From positions 248,001 through 312,000 of the forward strand of contig NZ_JAPWGY010000001.1 of NCBI RefSeq assembly GCF_027214005.1: 64,000 bases of DNA, in the 5' to 3' direction. Within the stretch, counting starts at the first letter, position 1, and each line of letters opens with the position of its first letter. The position numbers and the translations under genes were made by a program. The notes below the pieces were generated by a model, which had not been told where the DNA came from, did no database searches, and saw nothing but the letters and a program-made list of their open reading frames with translations. Below, in pieces: positions 1 through 9,231 of this stretch. This stretch comes from Kiloniella laminariae. GTDB lineage: Bacteria; Pseudomonadota; Alphaproteobacteria; Kiloniellales; Kiloniellaceae.

Positions 1-120
1 GACAGCCTTGACAGCCACGACGTGAAATTTGTTTTCAGCTGTCGTGAAGAACAAGAACACTATCAGGAACCAGGGTATCTGCTCGCTGCCCAGCTCTGGC
101 TCTTTGGTTCACAGGAATAA
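1..120 (+). CDS. Possible 3' end of an unidentified gene entering from the left edge
   Basis: Frame 1 is open from the first base to a TAA at 118-120, giving 39 residues ending in LWLFGSQE. The composition is plausible for protein (mixed charged and hydrophobic residues, no low complexity), but the piece is too short to place in a family and a 39-codon open frame can occur by chance. The opposite strand downstream of cbpM shows nothing better. If real, it would converge with the cbpM-cbpA transcript. Confidence 0.25.
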   Translation, partial: DSLDSHDVKFVFSCREEQEHYQEPGYLLAAQLWLFGSQE

Positions 121-171
121 TGCTGTGTTGAGGCATTCCGGGAGGTCCTACTGGTGCCTCGGCCCCTGAGA

Positions 172-492
172 TTATCCCCTGTTGCGGATAATCTCTTCCA
201 GTTCCTGTCGCGATTCTGCTGGCAGGGCCTGAATTGCGGTGGCGAGATGCCCCAACAGCGTCCGCAGGTTATAGACCTGATCCATACTGCGTAAGATGAT
301 TGGCATGGCTTCGTAGTTGACGCCAATCTCATTGATCATTTCGTTGAGCAGCCTGACACGGGATTCGTCATCATCGGTAAAGAGAATCGTTCCATCTTCC
401 TGGGTCGGTAGAACCCAGTTGTGTTCGATCCATTCCGAAAGCTCGGAGCCGCTGATGTTCAGATCATCAACAATTTCGTCAAAACTTTTCAT
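172..492 (-). CDS. cbpM: Chaperone modulatory protein CbpM-like
   Basis: This 106-residue cytoplasmic protein resembles CbpM, the small MerR-HTH-like modulator that binds the J-domain of CbpA and restrains its co-chaperone activity. The sequence starts with a short helical segment and a SELSEWIEHNWVLPTQ stretch typical of the CbpM/MerR-like fold, followed by a helical C-terminus with an LRTLLGHLATAIQALP segment. Length fits the family (about 100 residues). It lies 115 bases downstream of the DnaJ-like gene on the same strand, which is the usual cbpA-cbpM order and the strongest support. No strong Shine-Dalgarno precedes the ATG. The function is inferred from family and context. Confidence 0.8.
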   Translation of the reverse strand: MKSFDEIVDDLNISGSELSEWIEHNWVLPTQEDGTILFTDDDESRVRLLNEMINEIGVNYEAMPIILRSMDQVYNLRTLLGHLATAIQALPAESRQELEEIIRNRG

Positions 493-607
493 GACTGTCG
501 TGGTTCCCGGATTGAGTTTGTGGCTGAACTTGGCCTCTACCTAGGCTCTCTGGCTTGCGGGTGCAAGGGGAGATCATTTCATAGCTATGAAAAAGGTTAT
601 GCCTGGC

Positions 608-1540
608 TCACTCAAAGAGACCTGTATGTTTGCGAGGATCATAGTTTTTGGTCTTTGCCCAGTTTCGTATGAAATCCCGCAATTCCTTGTCTGTTTCGTC
701 CGGCAGATAGACCTGCAAACGAATCAACTGGTCGCCCCGGTTAACACCCTTGATGTCATCAATTCCTTTGCCTTTCAGGCGCAAGGTGGTGCCGGTATTG
801 GAATCTGGCGGAATTCTCACCTTCACGCGGCCAGTGACTGTCGGCACTGTCAGAGTGGTTCCCTCCAGTGCTTCTGTCAGGGATATTGGCAAGTCGAGAT
901 AGACGTCTCGTCCTTTTCGGGAAAAGAGGGGATGGCTTTCAATTCTGACCTCGATCAGGGCATCGCCGTTTGGTCCGCCGCCCACACCGGGAAGACCTTT
1001 GGTTTTGAGACGCAGAACCTGTTTGTCTTCTGTGCCTGGCGGGATGGTAATATTCAGGGATTTCCCGTCGGCCAGATCAATCCGTTTGATTGCACCAGCT
1101 GCAGCTTCGACGAAGTTGACCGAGCAGGTGTATTTGACGTCACTCCCTTTACGTTGAGGGGGGGATGTTCTTGTCTGTCGTTTCCTTGCACCAAAGAGAT
1201 CGGAAAAAATGTCTCCGATATCCATCTCGTTGCCAAAATCAAAGCCACCATTCCCGCCTGCGGTTGCACCGCGGGGTTGCCCCCGGTGTGTGTATCCACC
1301 ATGAAAGGGGTTGCTGGCTTGTCCGGTCGCATCAATCTGCCCCCGGTCATATTGCTGTTTTTTCTTGGCATCACCAAGAATGTTATAGGCTTGTGAGATT
1401 TCCTTGAATTTCTGTTCAATGGCCTTGTCATCCGGATTTAGGTCTGGATGGTATTGTTTCGCGAGTTTGCGATAGCCAGCCTTGATTTCCGCATCCGAAG
1501 CGGTTTTGCTGACCCCGAGAGTTTTGTAGAGATCTTGCAT
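608..1540 (-). CDS. cbpA: DnaJ-class co-chaperone CbpA
   Basis: A 310-residue J-protein. The N-terminal J-domain occupies about residues 4-70 and carries the HPD motif (QYHPDLNPDD) that stimulates DnaK ATPase. A Gly/Phe-rich linker follows (about 75-120, GGYTHRGQPRG, GGFDFG). Two C-terminal substrate-binding beta domains fill the rest (LNITIPPGTEDKQVLRLKTKG and RVKVRIPPDSNTGTTLRLKGKG). The zinc-finger CxxCxGxG repeats of DnaJ are absent, which marks a CbpA/type II protein. It probably assists DnaK with misfolded client proteins in the cytoplasm. The gene is followed by cbpM, its usual modulator. Confidence 0.93.
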   Translation of the reverse strand: MQDLYKTLGVSKTASDAEIKAGYRKLAKQYHPDLNPDDKAIEQKFKEISQAYNILGDAKKKQQYDRGQIDATGQASNPFHGGYTHRGQPRGATAGGNGGFDFGNEMDIGDIFSDLFGARKRQTRTSPPQRKGSDVKYTCSVNFVEAAAGAIKRIDLADGKSLNITIPPGTEDKQVLRLKTKGLPGVGGGPNGDALIEVRIESHPLFSRKGRDVYLDLPISLTEALEGTTLTVPTVTGRVKVRIPPDSNTGTTLRLKGKGIDDIKGVNRGDQLIRLQVYLPDETDKELRDFIRNWAKTKNYDPRKHTGLFE

Positions 1541-1842
1541 TATGGGTGATGAAACTCAGTCATATGTTACAGAAAGCCGCCACAGGGTCTGCCTTTTGAG
1601 TGTCGAGGCAGGTATCCGGGGCAGACACAAAAATAATATAATAGATTAAACATAACTTTAAAGAGGCAAGCCCGGTTCTACAAGCAATGTAATAGCATTG
1701 CTGTTTGACAGGTTTGTTATGGTAACCGAAGACAGTTGCTGTTCAGGCAGAGGGAAAGACAAAAAGCCCTGATGAAAATCATCAGGGCTTTGTTGGCCAT
1801 CAGGCAAGAGCAGGCAGCTCTATGGCTGGTACTGCAACGGGT
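1541..1842. other. Intergenic region between cbpA and the lipoprotein gene
   Basis: This 302-base gap has no credible gene. It holds the cbpA 5' region (the AT-rich block 1630-1665 is the likeliest promoter position for leftward transcription, but I cannot assign exact boxes) and the terminator of the lipoprotein gene to its right. Confidence 0.5.
1761..1789 (-). terminator. Rho-independent terminator of the glycine-zipper lipoprotein gene
   Basis: AGCCCTGATG (1765-1774) pairs perfectly with CATCAGGGCT (1780-1789) around a 5-base loop. On the minus strand the stem is followed by a T5 run (1761-1765 complement). It sits about 55 bases beyond the stop codon at 1843. Confidence 0.85.
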
Positions 1843-2307
1843 TTATTGAATTTCCCAGGAACCGTCAGGCTGGCGACAGGCCGTGCCATAGGCTTCTTCG
1901 GTTTTCCCGCCAACCACAACTGTCTGCTGATATTCGCGACAGTAAGCACCAGACGAGGATTTTCCGTCGCGTACAGGAGTAACTGTGCCGGAATGTCCTG
2001 TGTCCGGGTTGTTCCAGGCTATGGTCTGGCCGACCGGAGCTGTCTGGGCTCTGGTATAGGCCGCGTCAGCTTTTTTCTTGTCTTCGTCGTCCATATAACG
2101 ACCAACCTCGCTGCCGAGCAAACCCCCGAGAACGGCGCCTGTTGCAGCAGCCACAATCCGTCCGTTGCCTTTGCCGAACTGAGCTCCAAGAAGCCCGCCA
2201 GCAACTGCACCACCCAATCCGCCTACGGTTTGTTTTACACCACGGTCAGCACAGGCCGTGGTCGTAAGAGCGATCATCAGAACAGCTATACTCGCTTTGA
2301 GTTTCAT
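1843..2307 (-). CDS. Glycine-zipper 2TM-domain outer-membrane lipoprotein (17 kDa antigen type)
   Basis: A 154-residue exported protein. The N-terminus is a signal peptide with a probable lipidation cysteine at C19 (TTTAC; threonine rather than leucine at -3, so the lipobox is imperfect). Residues 28-70 form a glycine zipper (GGLGGAVAGGLLGAQFGKG, then GAVLGGLLGSEVG), the 2TM glycine-zipper repeat seen in Rickettsia 17 kDa antigens and SmpA-adjacent envelope lipoproteins. The C-terminal half (about 90-154) is the usual soluble part with two cysteines (YCREY, TACRQ) that may form a disulfide. Role: structural envelope lipoprotein, no enzymatic motif. Single gene with its own terminator. Confidence 0.85.
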   Translation of the reverse strand: MKLKASIAVLMIALTTTACADRGVKQTVGGLGGAVAGGLLGAQFGKGNGRIVAAATGAVLGGLLGSEVGRYMDDEDKKKADAAYTRAQTAPVGQTIAWNNPDTGHSGTVTPVRDGKSSSGAYCREYQQTVVVGGKTEEAYGTACRQPDGSWEIQ

Positions 2308-2567
2308 CTTCTTGTTCTCTTGCAGTTGTTTTGCCGAATTAGGGAAAGTATATCACAATCCTTGTACCCAATCCGGACTATCCTAAATCATCATTATCGA
2401 TAATAAGAAATTGAGGCCGTTTTATGGCTTAAACCACAATCCTGTGACATTTGTGTGTCTTGATGTGCGGTTTTTGAAACGCCGGTTTTCTGCCCGGCTT
2501 TGCAAAACTGTCGCAGTCAGAACGGTTGTCCGGTTTCCTGCAATCTGTTACGCCTTCAGGAAGCTTT

Positions 2568-3251
2568 ATGTTCTTATCCAAGCCCTCTGATGTCTCTGGT
2601 GTATTTATAGCAAATAAAATGAGGCCGGAAATACCGGGAAATACCATGATTCGCGATGCTACTCCGTCAGACCCCTATGAAGTTTTTGCTGCCTGGCTGA
2701 AAGAGGCAGAAGAAAAAGAGCTCAATGATCACAATGCCATGTGTCTGGCATCTGTTGATGCGAATGGCATGCCTTCTGCGCGTATGGTCTTGCTCAAGGA
2801 TTGGGATCATGAGGGATTTGTTTTCTATACCAACTTTGAAAGCCGGAAGGGTGAGCAGCTTCTGGCCCACCCCAAGGCAGCGCTGATGTTTCACTGGAAA
2901 TCAGTACGTCGTTCCGTGCGGGTAGAGGGTATGGTTGAACAGGTCACGTCTGAAGAAGCGGATGCCTATTTTGCCAGCCGGCCCAAACAAAGCCAGATCG
3001 GTGCCTGGGCGAGTGATCAGTCCCGCCCTTTGACCGGAAGATTCGAGCTGGAGAAGAAGGTCGCAAAGTTTGCTGCCAAATACGGATTGGGAACGGTACC
3101 GCGCCCGCCGCACTGGTCTGGTTTCCGTGTTCGCCCGCAACGAATTGAATTCTGGCAGGACGGTCCTTTTCGGCTACATGACCGTCTGGTCTACCACAGT
3201 GTTCCCGGTGGGACTGAGCAGAGCTGGACAACTGAACGTCTTTATCCCTGA
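2568..3251 (+). CDS. pdxH: Pyridoxamine 5'-phosphate oxidase
   Basis: FMN-dependent enzyme that oxidises pyridoxamine or pyridoxine 5'-phosphate to pyridoxal 5'-phosphate, the cofactor needed by HemA and the aminotransferase in this window. Recognisable signatures are [18 protein letters not shown] (FMN-binding), [11 protein letters not shown], and the C-terminal [14 protein letters not shown] ending in RLYP as in the family. The start is uncertain: ATG 2568 has AGGAAG four bases upstream (227 residues); ATG 2619 and ATG 2646 would give lengths closer to other alphaproteobacterial PdxH but lack clear ribosome sites. A frame open to TTG 2526 is unlikely to be used. Followed by fieF after 78 bases. 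Confidence 0.95.
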   Translation: MFLSKPSDVSGVFIANKMRPEIPGNTMIRDATPSDPYEVFAAWLKEAEEKELNDHNAMCLASVDANGMPSARMVLLKDWDHEGFVFYTNFESRKGEQLLAHPKAALMFHWKSVRRSVRVEGMVEQVTSEEADAYFASRPKQSQIGAWASDQSRPLTGRFELEKKVAKFAAKYGLGTVPRPPHWSGFRVRPQRIEFWQDGPFRLHDRLVYHSVPGGTEQSWTTERLYP

Positions 3252-3329
3252 TTCATTGCCTTATAGCGTCTTGTTAAAAAATCTCGGTGAACAGTTGGGC
3301 CTGCAACAGGCCATCAATGGGATGACTGG

Positions 3330-4277
3330 ATGAGCGACAATAGTTTGAATCACAGAGAAAAAACTGCCCTGCTTATGAAGCGGGCCGCTTATGCAGCTGT
3401 TTTGACTGCTCTGGTTCTGATCGCAGCAAAGTTATCCGCCTGGGCGTACACCGGATCAGTTTCGATCCTGACGACTCTGGTCGATTCCCTTCTGGACGCA
3501 GGTGCTTCCCTGCTTAATTTACTGGCGATCCATCATGCGCTGACTCCCGCTGACAAGGAGCATCGTTTCGGCCATGGCAAGGCAGAGGGCCTCGCGGCAT
3601 TGGCACAGTCTGCCTTTATCACAGGGTCCGCTGTCTTCCTCATGCTACAGGCGGGGGAAAGACTTGTGTCTCCCCAGCCGGTCAGCAACAGCAACCTCGG
3701 GATTGCTGTTATGGTTTTCTCGATTCTTGCGACCTTTATCCTCACACGCTATCAGCACAGAGTTGTCAAACAGACAGGATCGGTAGCTATTCAGGCCGAT
3801 GCCCTTCACTATGTTGGTGATATGGTCGTGAATGCCTCGGTCATTCTGGCTCTGGTACTGGGAAAATACCTGGAGCTTCCCTGGATTGATCCGCTTTTTG
3901 CCTTGCTGATCTCCTGCTACATCCTCAGTTATGCCTGGAGCATCTTCAAGAAGGCGCTGGACATGCTGATGGATCGGGAGTTGCCCGATGATGAGCGCCG
4001 GAAAATCAAGGAGCTGGTTCTGGCTCATACCGAGGTGCTTGGGCTGCATGACCTGCGGACCAGGATTTCTGGACCGGACCTTTTTATCCAGTTTCATATG
4101 GAGCTGGACGGGCATATCGCTCTGGCGCAATCCTATGCCATTGCCGAGGAAGTCGATCGGGAGATCTGTATGATCTATCCCCATGCAGAGATTATAGTAT
4201 TGCAGGAACCCTATGGAATTGAAGTGAGCAAGATCGTTCGTGCTCAACGGGACGAGGAGAAAAAGAATGCAGGATAA
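3330..4277 (+). CDS. fieF: Cation diffusion facilitator exporter, FieF/YiiP type
   Basis: A 315-residue inner-membrane proton/divalent cation antiporter with about six membrane segments and a cytoplasmic C-terminal metal-binding domain (about 215-305). The transport-site tetrad of YiiP is present: D52 and D56 in LVDSLLDAG and H160 and D164 in ALHYVGDMVVN, so Zn/Fe/Cd-type substrates are likely. HRFGHGKAEGLAAL is the family signature between TM2 and TM3. The last 11 bases overlap the next gene, suggesting translational coupling of the two. Confidence 0.93.
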   Translation: MSDNSLNHREKTALLMKRAAYAAVLTALVLIAAKLSAWAYTGSVSILTTLVDSLLDAGASLLNLLAIHHALTPADKEHRFGHGKAEGLAALAQSAFITGSAVFLMLQAGERLVSPQPVSNSNLGIAVMVFSILATFILTRYQHRVVKQTGSVAIQADALHYVGDMVVNASVILALVLGKYLELPWIDPLFALLISCYILSYAWSIFKKALDMLMDRELPDDERRKIKELVLAHTEVLGLHDLRTRISGPDLFIQFHMELDGHIALAQSYAIAEEVDREICMIYPHAEIIVLQEPYGIEVSKIVRAQRDEEKKNAG

Positions 4278-5040
4278 GGGGCCCAGTAATCACGAAGTTG
4301 ATCCCGAACAGCGGAAGACACTGGTTCTTACCGGTGCCAGCCGGGGTATCGGTCATTCAACTGTCCAGTATTTCAGCCAGCGAAACTGGCGGGTGATTAC
4401 CTGTTCCAGAGAGAATATTCCCGATCATTGTCGCCGTGATCCAAACTGGACCGAACATATTGTTACGGATCTGAACAACACGGAAAGCACGCAAAAATTC
4501 ATTGATCGGGCCAATGAAATTCTGGGCGAGGCCCCGTTACATGCGCTGGTCAACAATGCGGCGGTTTCACCCAAGACAACCTACAAGGAACGTCTGGGCT
4601 GTCTGAACGGGGATGTCGAAACCTGGCGCGAGGTTTTTGAACTTAACTTTTTTGCCCCTCTGATGCTGTGTCGGGGTTTTGCTCCTGCCCTGGGACGAGG
4701 GGAGGGGGCCGTGGTCAATATTACCTCTATCGCCGGGCATGGAGTTCACCCTTTTGCGGGTTCTGCCTACTCGACCTCCAAGTCGGCTTTGTCGGCGCTG
4801 ACACGGGAACTAGCTGTGGAATTTGCCCGTTTTGGTGTGCGGGTGAATGCTGTTGCTCCGGGGGAGATCGAAACAGATATGATTGGCGAGGAATACGAGG
4901 CCCTGATTCCGCGGATCCCGATGAACCGAATGGGGCAACCTGTAGAGGTCGCATCAGCCGTTTACCAGCTCTGTACACCCAATTTTGGCTATGTGACGGG
5001 GACTGAGATTTTTGTAACAGGCGGGCAACACCTGTTTTAG
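4267..5040 (+). CDS. Short-chain dehydrogenase/reductase (FabG-like)
   Basis: A 257-residue classical SDR. The Rossmann motif is TGASRGIG (about 30-37), followed by NNAA (about 97-100), the catalytic serine in NITSIAG and the catalytic YSTSK. The C-terminus ends in the usual VTGTEIFVTGGQ cofactor/tetramer segment. ATG 4267 is preferred because GAGGAGA lies seven bases upstream; the longer GTG 4240 frame lacks a ribosome site. It overlaps fieF by 11 bases. The substrate cannot be told from sequence; SDRs with this layout reduce 3-oxoacyl or sugar/alcohol substrates. Confidence 0.88.
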   Translation: MQDKGPSNHEVDPEQRKTLVLTGASRGIGHSTVQYFSQRNWRVITCSRENIPDHCRRDPNWTEHIVTDLNNTESTQKFIDRANEILGEAPLHALVNNAAVSPKTTYKERLGCLNGDVETWREVFELNFFAPLMLCRGFAPALGRGEGAVVNITSIAGHGVHPFAGSAYSTSKSALSALTRELAVEFARFGVRVNAVAPGEIETDMIGEEYEALIPRIPMNRMGQPVEVASAVYQLCTPNFGYVTGTEIFVTGGQHLF

Positions 5041-5067
5041 CAGGGGGCGATACAAGGAACAGTATTG

Positions 5068-5886
5068 ATGGATCAGGGCTTTAAGTGGTTATTCCGGAGT
5101 GTCTTGAGTGCTGTTCTCTTCAGCCTGGTTGTTTCGTTTCCTGCACTGGCGAAAGCCGAGACGGTAAAGGTTGCCGTTGCATCCAACTTTAAAACAACAG
5201 CAGAGGCGCTAGTACGTGCTTATTCTCTAAAAAGTGGTCATGAAGTTGTGTTGAGTTCCGGCTCGACAGGCAAGCTTTATACCCAGATAAAAAACGGGGC
5301 TCCTTTCGAGGTATTTCTTGCAGCTGATTCTCTGCGAGCGGCACTGAGTGAAAAAAATGGTCTCGCTGTGGCAGGCAGTCGATTTACCTATGCCCGAGGG
5401 CGGATTGCCCTGTGGAGCAATCGAGCTGATCTTGCCGGGCTTGGTCCGGATTATCTCAAGGGAGACAAGGTGACCCGTTTGGCCATCGCCAATCCCAAGA
5501 CGGCTCCCTATGGCCAGGCAGCAGTGGAAATGCTGAAGAACCTCAGACTTTATGAGGCAGTCAAACACAAGATCGTCCAGGGTGAAAATATCGCTCAGAC
5601 CTATCAGTTTGTCTACAGCGGGAATGCTGAGGTAGGGGTTGTTGCCCTGTCCCAGATTGTATCTCAGGCTCTGCAACAGCAGAAAACAGTGGCAACGCAG
5701 AATTCCGAAATTGGGGGAGTCAGCTGGGTTGTTCCAGAGCATTTGTACCAGCCAATTGATCAACAGGCAGTTCTCTTGATAAAGGGACAGGGAAATCCGG
5801 CGGCGACTGCATTCGTTGCCTATTTAAAAAGTGACGAAGCGGCTGCAATCATTCAGAGTTTCGGGTACGCTACAGTCAAGCCGTAA
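5068..5886 (+). CDS. modA: Molybdate-binding periplasmic protein ModA
   Basis: A 272-residue class II substrate-binding protein of the molybdate/tungstate ABC importer. A signal peptide (about 1-30) ends at the ALAKAE site, followed by the typical VKVAVASNFKTTAEALV start, SSGSTGKLYTQIKNGAPFEVFLAAD oxyanion-binding region and a PKTAPYGQAAVEML loop. ATG 5068 has AAGGAAC eight bases upstream and is preferred to TTG 5065. It is the first gene of modABC; 46 bases separate it from modB. No ModE-type regulator gene and no molybdoenzyme gene lies in this window. Confidence 0.93.
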   Translation: MDQGFKWLFRSVLSAVLFSLVVSFPALAKAETVKVAVASNFKTTAEALVRAYSLKSGHEVVLSSGSTGKLYTQIKNGAPFEVFLAADSLRAALSEKNGLAVAGSRFTYARGRIALWSNRADLAGLGPDYLKGDKVTRLAIANPKTAPYGQAAVEMLKNLRLYEAVKHKIVQGENIAQTYQFVYSGNAEVGVVALSQIVSQALQQQKTVATQNSEIGGVSWVVPEHLYQPIDQQAVLLIKGQGNPAATAFVAYLKSDEAAAIIQSFGYATVKP

Positions 5887-5932
5887 TTAACGATATTCAG
5901 TTTATTAAATTTGTTGCAGGAGTTCTGAGGCA

Positions 5933-6598
5933 ATGTGGGATCCGATCTGGATCACGGTCAAACTGGCCTTCATCACCACTGTCGTTCTCCTGTTACTGGG
6001 AACACCGGTGGCCTGGTGGTTGGCACGTTCCAGATCCTGGTGGAAAGAAGCCGTGGCAGCCGTTGTTGCGCTGCCGATCGTGTTGCCGCCGACAGTTCTC
6101 GGCTTTTACCTGTTGATTGCCCTGGGGCCAGATAGTCCTTTGGGCCAGCTGGCGACACAGATTTTCGGCCGTGCATTACCCTTTACTTTTGCCGGGCTGG
6201 TGGTTGGCTCGGTAATTTACTCCATGCCTTTTGTTATCCAGCCGATCCGCAATGCCTTTGAGGCAATTGGCGAACGGCCGCTTGAAGTGGCTGCGACACT
6301 GCGGGCCAGTCCGCTGGATACCTTCTTTGCTGTCGCAATTCCTATGGCGCGTCCGGGGTTTCTCACAGGCGCTGTCCTCGGGTTTGCTCATACAGTGGGT
6401 GAGTTTGGTGTGATTTTAATGATCGGAGGCAATATCCCAGGAGAAACGAGGGTTCTGTCCGTTGCAATCTATGATCACGTCGAAGCTCTTGAATGGGGAG
6501 AGGCTCATGTACTTTCGATTGGGCTTCTGATCTTTTCCTTCCTTGTAATCCTCAGCATGATCCTGCTGGAAAAGAAAATGGGGCGGCGCTTGAGATGA
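5933..6598 (+). CDS. modB: Molybdate ABC transporter permease ModB
   Basis: A 221-residue inner-membrane permease with about five membrane helices. The cytoplasmic EAA loop ([20 protein letters not shown]) that docks on ModC is present at about residues 120-140, and [16 protein letters not shown] is characteristic of ModB. CAGGAG lies ten bases before the ATG. The TGA stop overlaps the modC ATG (ATGA at 6595-6598), so translation of modC is probably coupled. Confidence 0.95.
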   Translation: MWDPIWITVKLAFITTVVLLLLGTPVAWWLARSRSWWKEAVAAVVALPIVLPPTVLGFYLLIALGPDSPLGQLATQIFGRALPFTFAGLVVGSVIYSMPFVIQPIRNAFEAIGERPLEVAATLRASPLDTFFAVAIPMARPGFLTGAVLGFAHTVGEFGVILMIGGNIPGETRVLSVAIYDHVEALEWGEAHVLSIGLLIFSFLVILSMILLEKKMGRRLR

Positions 6599-7725
6599 CC
6601 CAAATTATTGCCCGCTTCTCTGGCCCCCTGGATGACTTTGATCTGGACAGTGAATTTTCCATTCCAGCGAAAGGTGTTACTGCCCTGTTTGGGCAATCAG
6701 GATGTGGCAAGACCTCTGTATTACGCTGTCTGGCTGGACTGAGCCGACAGCCCGGTGGCTTCCTCTCGGTCAAGGGGCAGGTCTGGCAGGATGAAACAAG
6801 TTTTCTTCCTACGCATCAACGTCCGGTGGGGGTGGTGTTTCAGGAGGCTAGCCTCTTTTCTCACCTCTCGGTTAAAGACAACCTGGTTTTCGGGCAGAAA
6901 CGTGCCGGGGCAAGAGGGCAACTGTTACGCCTTGAAGACATTGTCGCTTTGCTGGGGCTGGGAGATCTGCTGGGGCGCTCGCCCCTGACTCTCTCGGGTG
7001 GAGAGCGACAGCGTGTTGCGATTGGTCGGGCGCTGCTCTGTGGACCTGAACTGGTGCTTATGGATGAACCCCTGGCGGCGCTGGATCGTTTCAGTAAAGA
7101 CGAGATTATTCCCTATCTGGAAACACTTTTCAGAAAGCTGGATATTCCAATGATTTTTGTCTCGCACGATACGGACGAGGTGGAACGTCTGGCGGACTGG
7201 ATGGTGTTGATGGAGAAGGGGCGGGTTCTTTCTTCCGGTCCTCTGGGCGATGTATTGTCAGATCCGGAACTCTTCATTGCCCGGGGTGCCAAAACGGCTT
7301 CTGTGGTGGAAGGACAGGTCGTTGGGTTCGATCCTGAAGATCTTCTGAGCGAAATGAGTGTAACCGGCGGTAAAATTCTGGTGCCGGGAAGACTGGGCGA
7401 GGTTGGTACGCGTCACCGGATCAGAATTTCAGCCAATGATGTGAGCCTGGCACGGGAAAGACCGTCGCGTACGACAATATTGAATGTCTTGCCCGTCAGG
7501 ATATTGGCAATTCACTCTCTGGATGAAGCGAGGGTCAATGTTCTGATTTCTGCAGGACACGGGAGCTCTGTTGCAGATGATGGAGAGCCAAGGGCAAGGT
7601 TTATTGCCCGTATTACCCGACGCTCGCTTCGTGCTTTTGCCTTCGAAGTCGGGCAGGATATCTATGCCCAGGTTAAATCCGTCTCAATGCTCAATCCCAA
7701 GAAAAAAATCAAAAAAGTCTCGTAA
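6595..7725 (+). CDS. modC: Molybdate ABC transporter ATP-binding protein ModC
   Basis: A 376-residue ATPase that energises ModAB. Walker A is GQSGCGKT (about residues 33-40), the signature is LSGGERQR, Walker B is LVLMDEP and the switch histidine is in FVSHDTDE. The C-terminal third (about 290-370) is a MOP-type molybdate-binding regulatory domain, as in ModC proteins that can be inhibited by substrate. ATG 6595 overlaps the modB stop by four bases. A lysine-rich tail (PKKKIKKVS) ends the protein. It converges with the Lrp-type gene at 7770. Confidence 0.94.
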   Translation: MTQIIARFSGPLDDFDLDSEFSIPAKGVTALFGQSGCGKTSVLRCLAGLSRQPGGFLSVKGQVWQDETSFLPTHQRPVGVVFQEASLFSHLSVKDNLVFGQKRAGARGQLLRLEDIVALLGLGDLLGRSPLTLSGGERQRVAIGRALLCGPELVLMDEPLAALDRFSKDEIIPYLETLFRKLDIPMIFVSHDTDEVERLADWMVLMEKGRVLSSGPLGDVLSDPELFIARGAKTASVVEGQVVGFDPEDLLSEMSVTGGKILVPGRLGEVGTRHRIRISANDVSLARERPSRTTILNVLPVRILAIHSLDEARVNVLISAGHGSSVADDGEPRARFIARITRRSLRAFAFEVGQDIYAQVKSVSMLNPKKKIKKVS

Positions 7726-7769
7726 AACCTGAATTTCCCACGTTATGACGCGATGTCTAAGCCATGTCA

Positions 7770-8222
7770 TCACTGATAATGTGTCGCCAGAAGGATAGAG
7801 GTTTCGGTATCCATGACATCTTCATGAGTTCGGATATCTGCCAGAGCATCATCCAGCTTTTCAAGCGATAACGCCTGGATTTCCACAAGTATGTCGTAGG
7901 GACCGCTGATGGTGTGCACAGCAATGACTTCAGGTTTCCCGGAGATGTAGGCGATGAGACGCTTGTGCGACTTTGACTGCATCTTGATATGGGTTTGTGC
8001 CCGGATCGGCATTTGGTTGTCAGGTGAAGCAGTTTTTATTGTAAAGCCATGGATAACCTTCTTTGCCAAAAGGCGCTCAATTCGCTTTTGGACTGTTGCT
8101 CGGGATATCTTGAGATGATGCGAAATCGAAACCACAGGCAGCCTGGCATCTTTTCTCAAAAGAGAGATCAAGGCTCTGTCTGTGTCATCCAGATTTAGCA
8201 TTTTGTCACATTTCCTGATCAA
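7770..8222 (-). CDS. Lrp/AsnC family transcriptional regulator
   Basis: A 150-residue regulator. The N-terminal winged helix spans about residues 8-60 (LDDTDRALISLLRKDARLPVV, ISRATVQKRIERLL as recognition helix), and the C-terminal RAM ligand-binding domain fills about 70-150 (VHTISGPYDILVEIQA). It diverges from the nitrilase-family gene across a 150-base AT-rich spacer, so it may control that gene, possibly in response to an amino acid or amide. That target is inferred from position only. Confidence 0.9.
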   Translation of the reverse strand: MIRKCDKMLNLDDTDRALISLLRKDARLPVVSISHHLKISRATVQKRIERLLAKKVIHGFTIKTASPDNQMPIRAQTHIKMQSKSHKRLIAYISGKPEVIAVHTISGPYDILVEIQALSLEKLDDALADIRTHEDVMDTETSILLATHYQ

Positions 8223-8372
8223 TTTGTTAGTTATTATTCAATATGTAATCAAGAATTACTCTATTTGTCGACAAGAAATATTTGGATGCTTGTGGTGCTC
8301 TGACAGGATCGAAGGTATTCGGTTTTTGTCGGGAATCTGGTCGTGATAATAGAAGTAGAATGAGAAGATCAA

Positions 8373-9143
8373 ATGAAAGTAACCGTCTGTCAGTTTGATA
8401 ATCGTCCCGAGGTACAAGAAGCCAATTTTCAGGCTTTGTGTCATCATGTTTCAGAAGAGAAATCAGAATTTGTGCTTGTTCCTGAAATGGCTTTTTATCC
8501 TTGGTTGGCTGCAGATAAAGTGCCCTCTGCAACTGAATGGTCCATGGCGATAGACGCGCATGACAAAATGATTCTCCGATTAGAGGAGTTGGGCGCGAAG
8601 GCAGTGATGGGGACGCGTCCTGTCTTGCAGGGAGGGAGCCGCCGCAACCGAGCGTATCTATGGCGTCATAACTATGAGTTGGTCGATTTTCATGACAAGT
8701 GGAACCTGCCGGATGAAGAGGGGTATTGGGAAGCGACTTGGTATGATAGGGGGGATAAAATCTTCACGACGACACGCTATGGAGACATCCGGATCGGGGT
8801 TTCTATCTGCACTGAAATGTGGTTCTTTGAACATGCGCGATCTTACGCGAAGCAAAAAGCTCATCTATTATGTGTTCCTCGGGCAACGCCACATGAATCA
8901 ACGGACAAATGGTTAGCAGGTGGGCAAGCATCAGCTGTGGTGTCAGGGGCTTACTGCTTATCTTCGAATCTTTATAATCCGAAAGGTTTGGGGGAAAATC
9001 TGGGAGGCTTGGGTTGGATTATTGATCCCGAAGGTAATATCCTCGGAACAACCTCGGCTGAAGTTCCGTTTGTGACCGTTACAATTGATCCGGAATTTGC
9101 AGAAGTGTCTAAAAAAACCTATCCTCGGGATGTACCGGGCTGA
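8373..9143 (+). CDS. Carbon-nitrogen hydrolase (nitrilase superfamily amidase)
   Basis: A 256-residue cytoplasmic C-N hydrolase. The catalytic triad is visible as E38 (VPEMAF), K109 (HDKWNLP) and C146 (SICTEMWF). This superfamily hydrolyses amides, carbamoyl compounds or nitriles; the subgroup is not identifiable, although the length and single domain fit omega-amidase or N-carbamoyl amidohydrolase types. The gene reads as more AT-rich than its neighbours, and with its divergent Lrp regulator it could be a transferred pair. GAGAAG precedes the ATG by six bases. Confidence 0.88.
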   Translation: MKVTVCQFDNRPEVQEANFQALCHHVSEEKSEFVLVPEMAFYPWLAADKVPSATEWSMAIDAHDKMILRLEELGAKAVMGTRPVLQGGSRRNRAYLWRHNYELVDFHDKWNLPDEEGYWEATWYDRGDKIFTTTRYGDIRIGVSICTEMWFFEHARSYAKQKAHLLCVPRATPHESTDKWLAGGQASAVVSGAYCLSSNLYNPKGLGENLGGLGWIIDPEGNILGTTSAEVPFVTVTIDPEFAEVSKKTYPRDVPG

Positions 9144-9162
9144 TCTTGAAATCGGTACTTAA

Positions 9163-9200
9163 TGCCAGATTGAATAATGTTTTCGGTCTGGCACTTTTGT
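9163..9200 (+). terminator. Probable terminator of the nitrilase-family gene
   Basis: TGCCAGA (9163-9169) pairs with TCTGGCA (9187-9193) around a 17-base loop, followed by CTTTTGTTTT. The stem is short, so confidence is moderate; it lies 20 bases after the stop. Confidence 0.6.
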
Positions 9201-9231
9201 TTTCTGAAAAGTTTGATTTTTAAAAGTAGAA

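Noticed and set aside
587-1396. Open frame of 269 codons on the plus strand
   Set aside because: It lies antisense to cbpA, whose domains are clear; the translation has no recognisable pattern.
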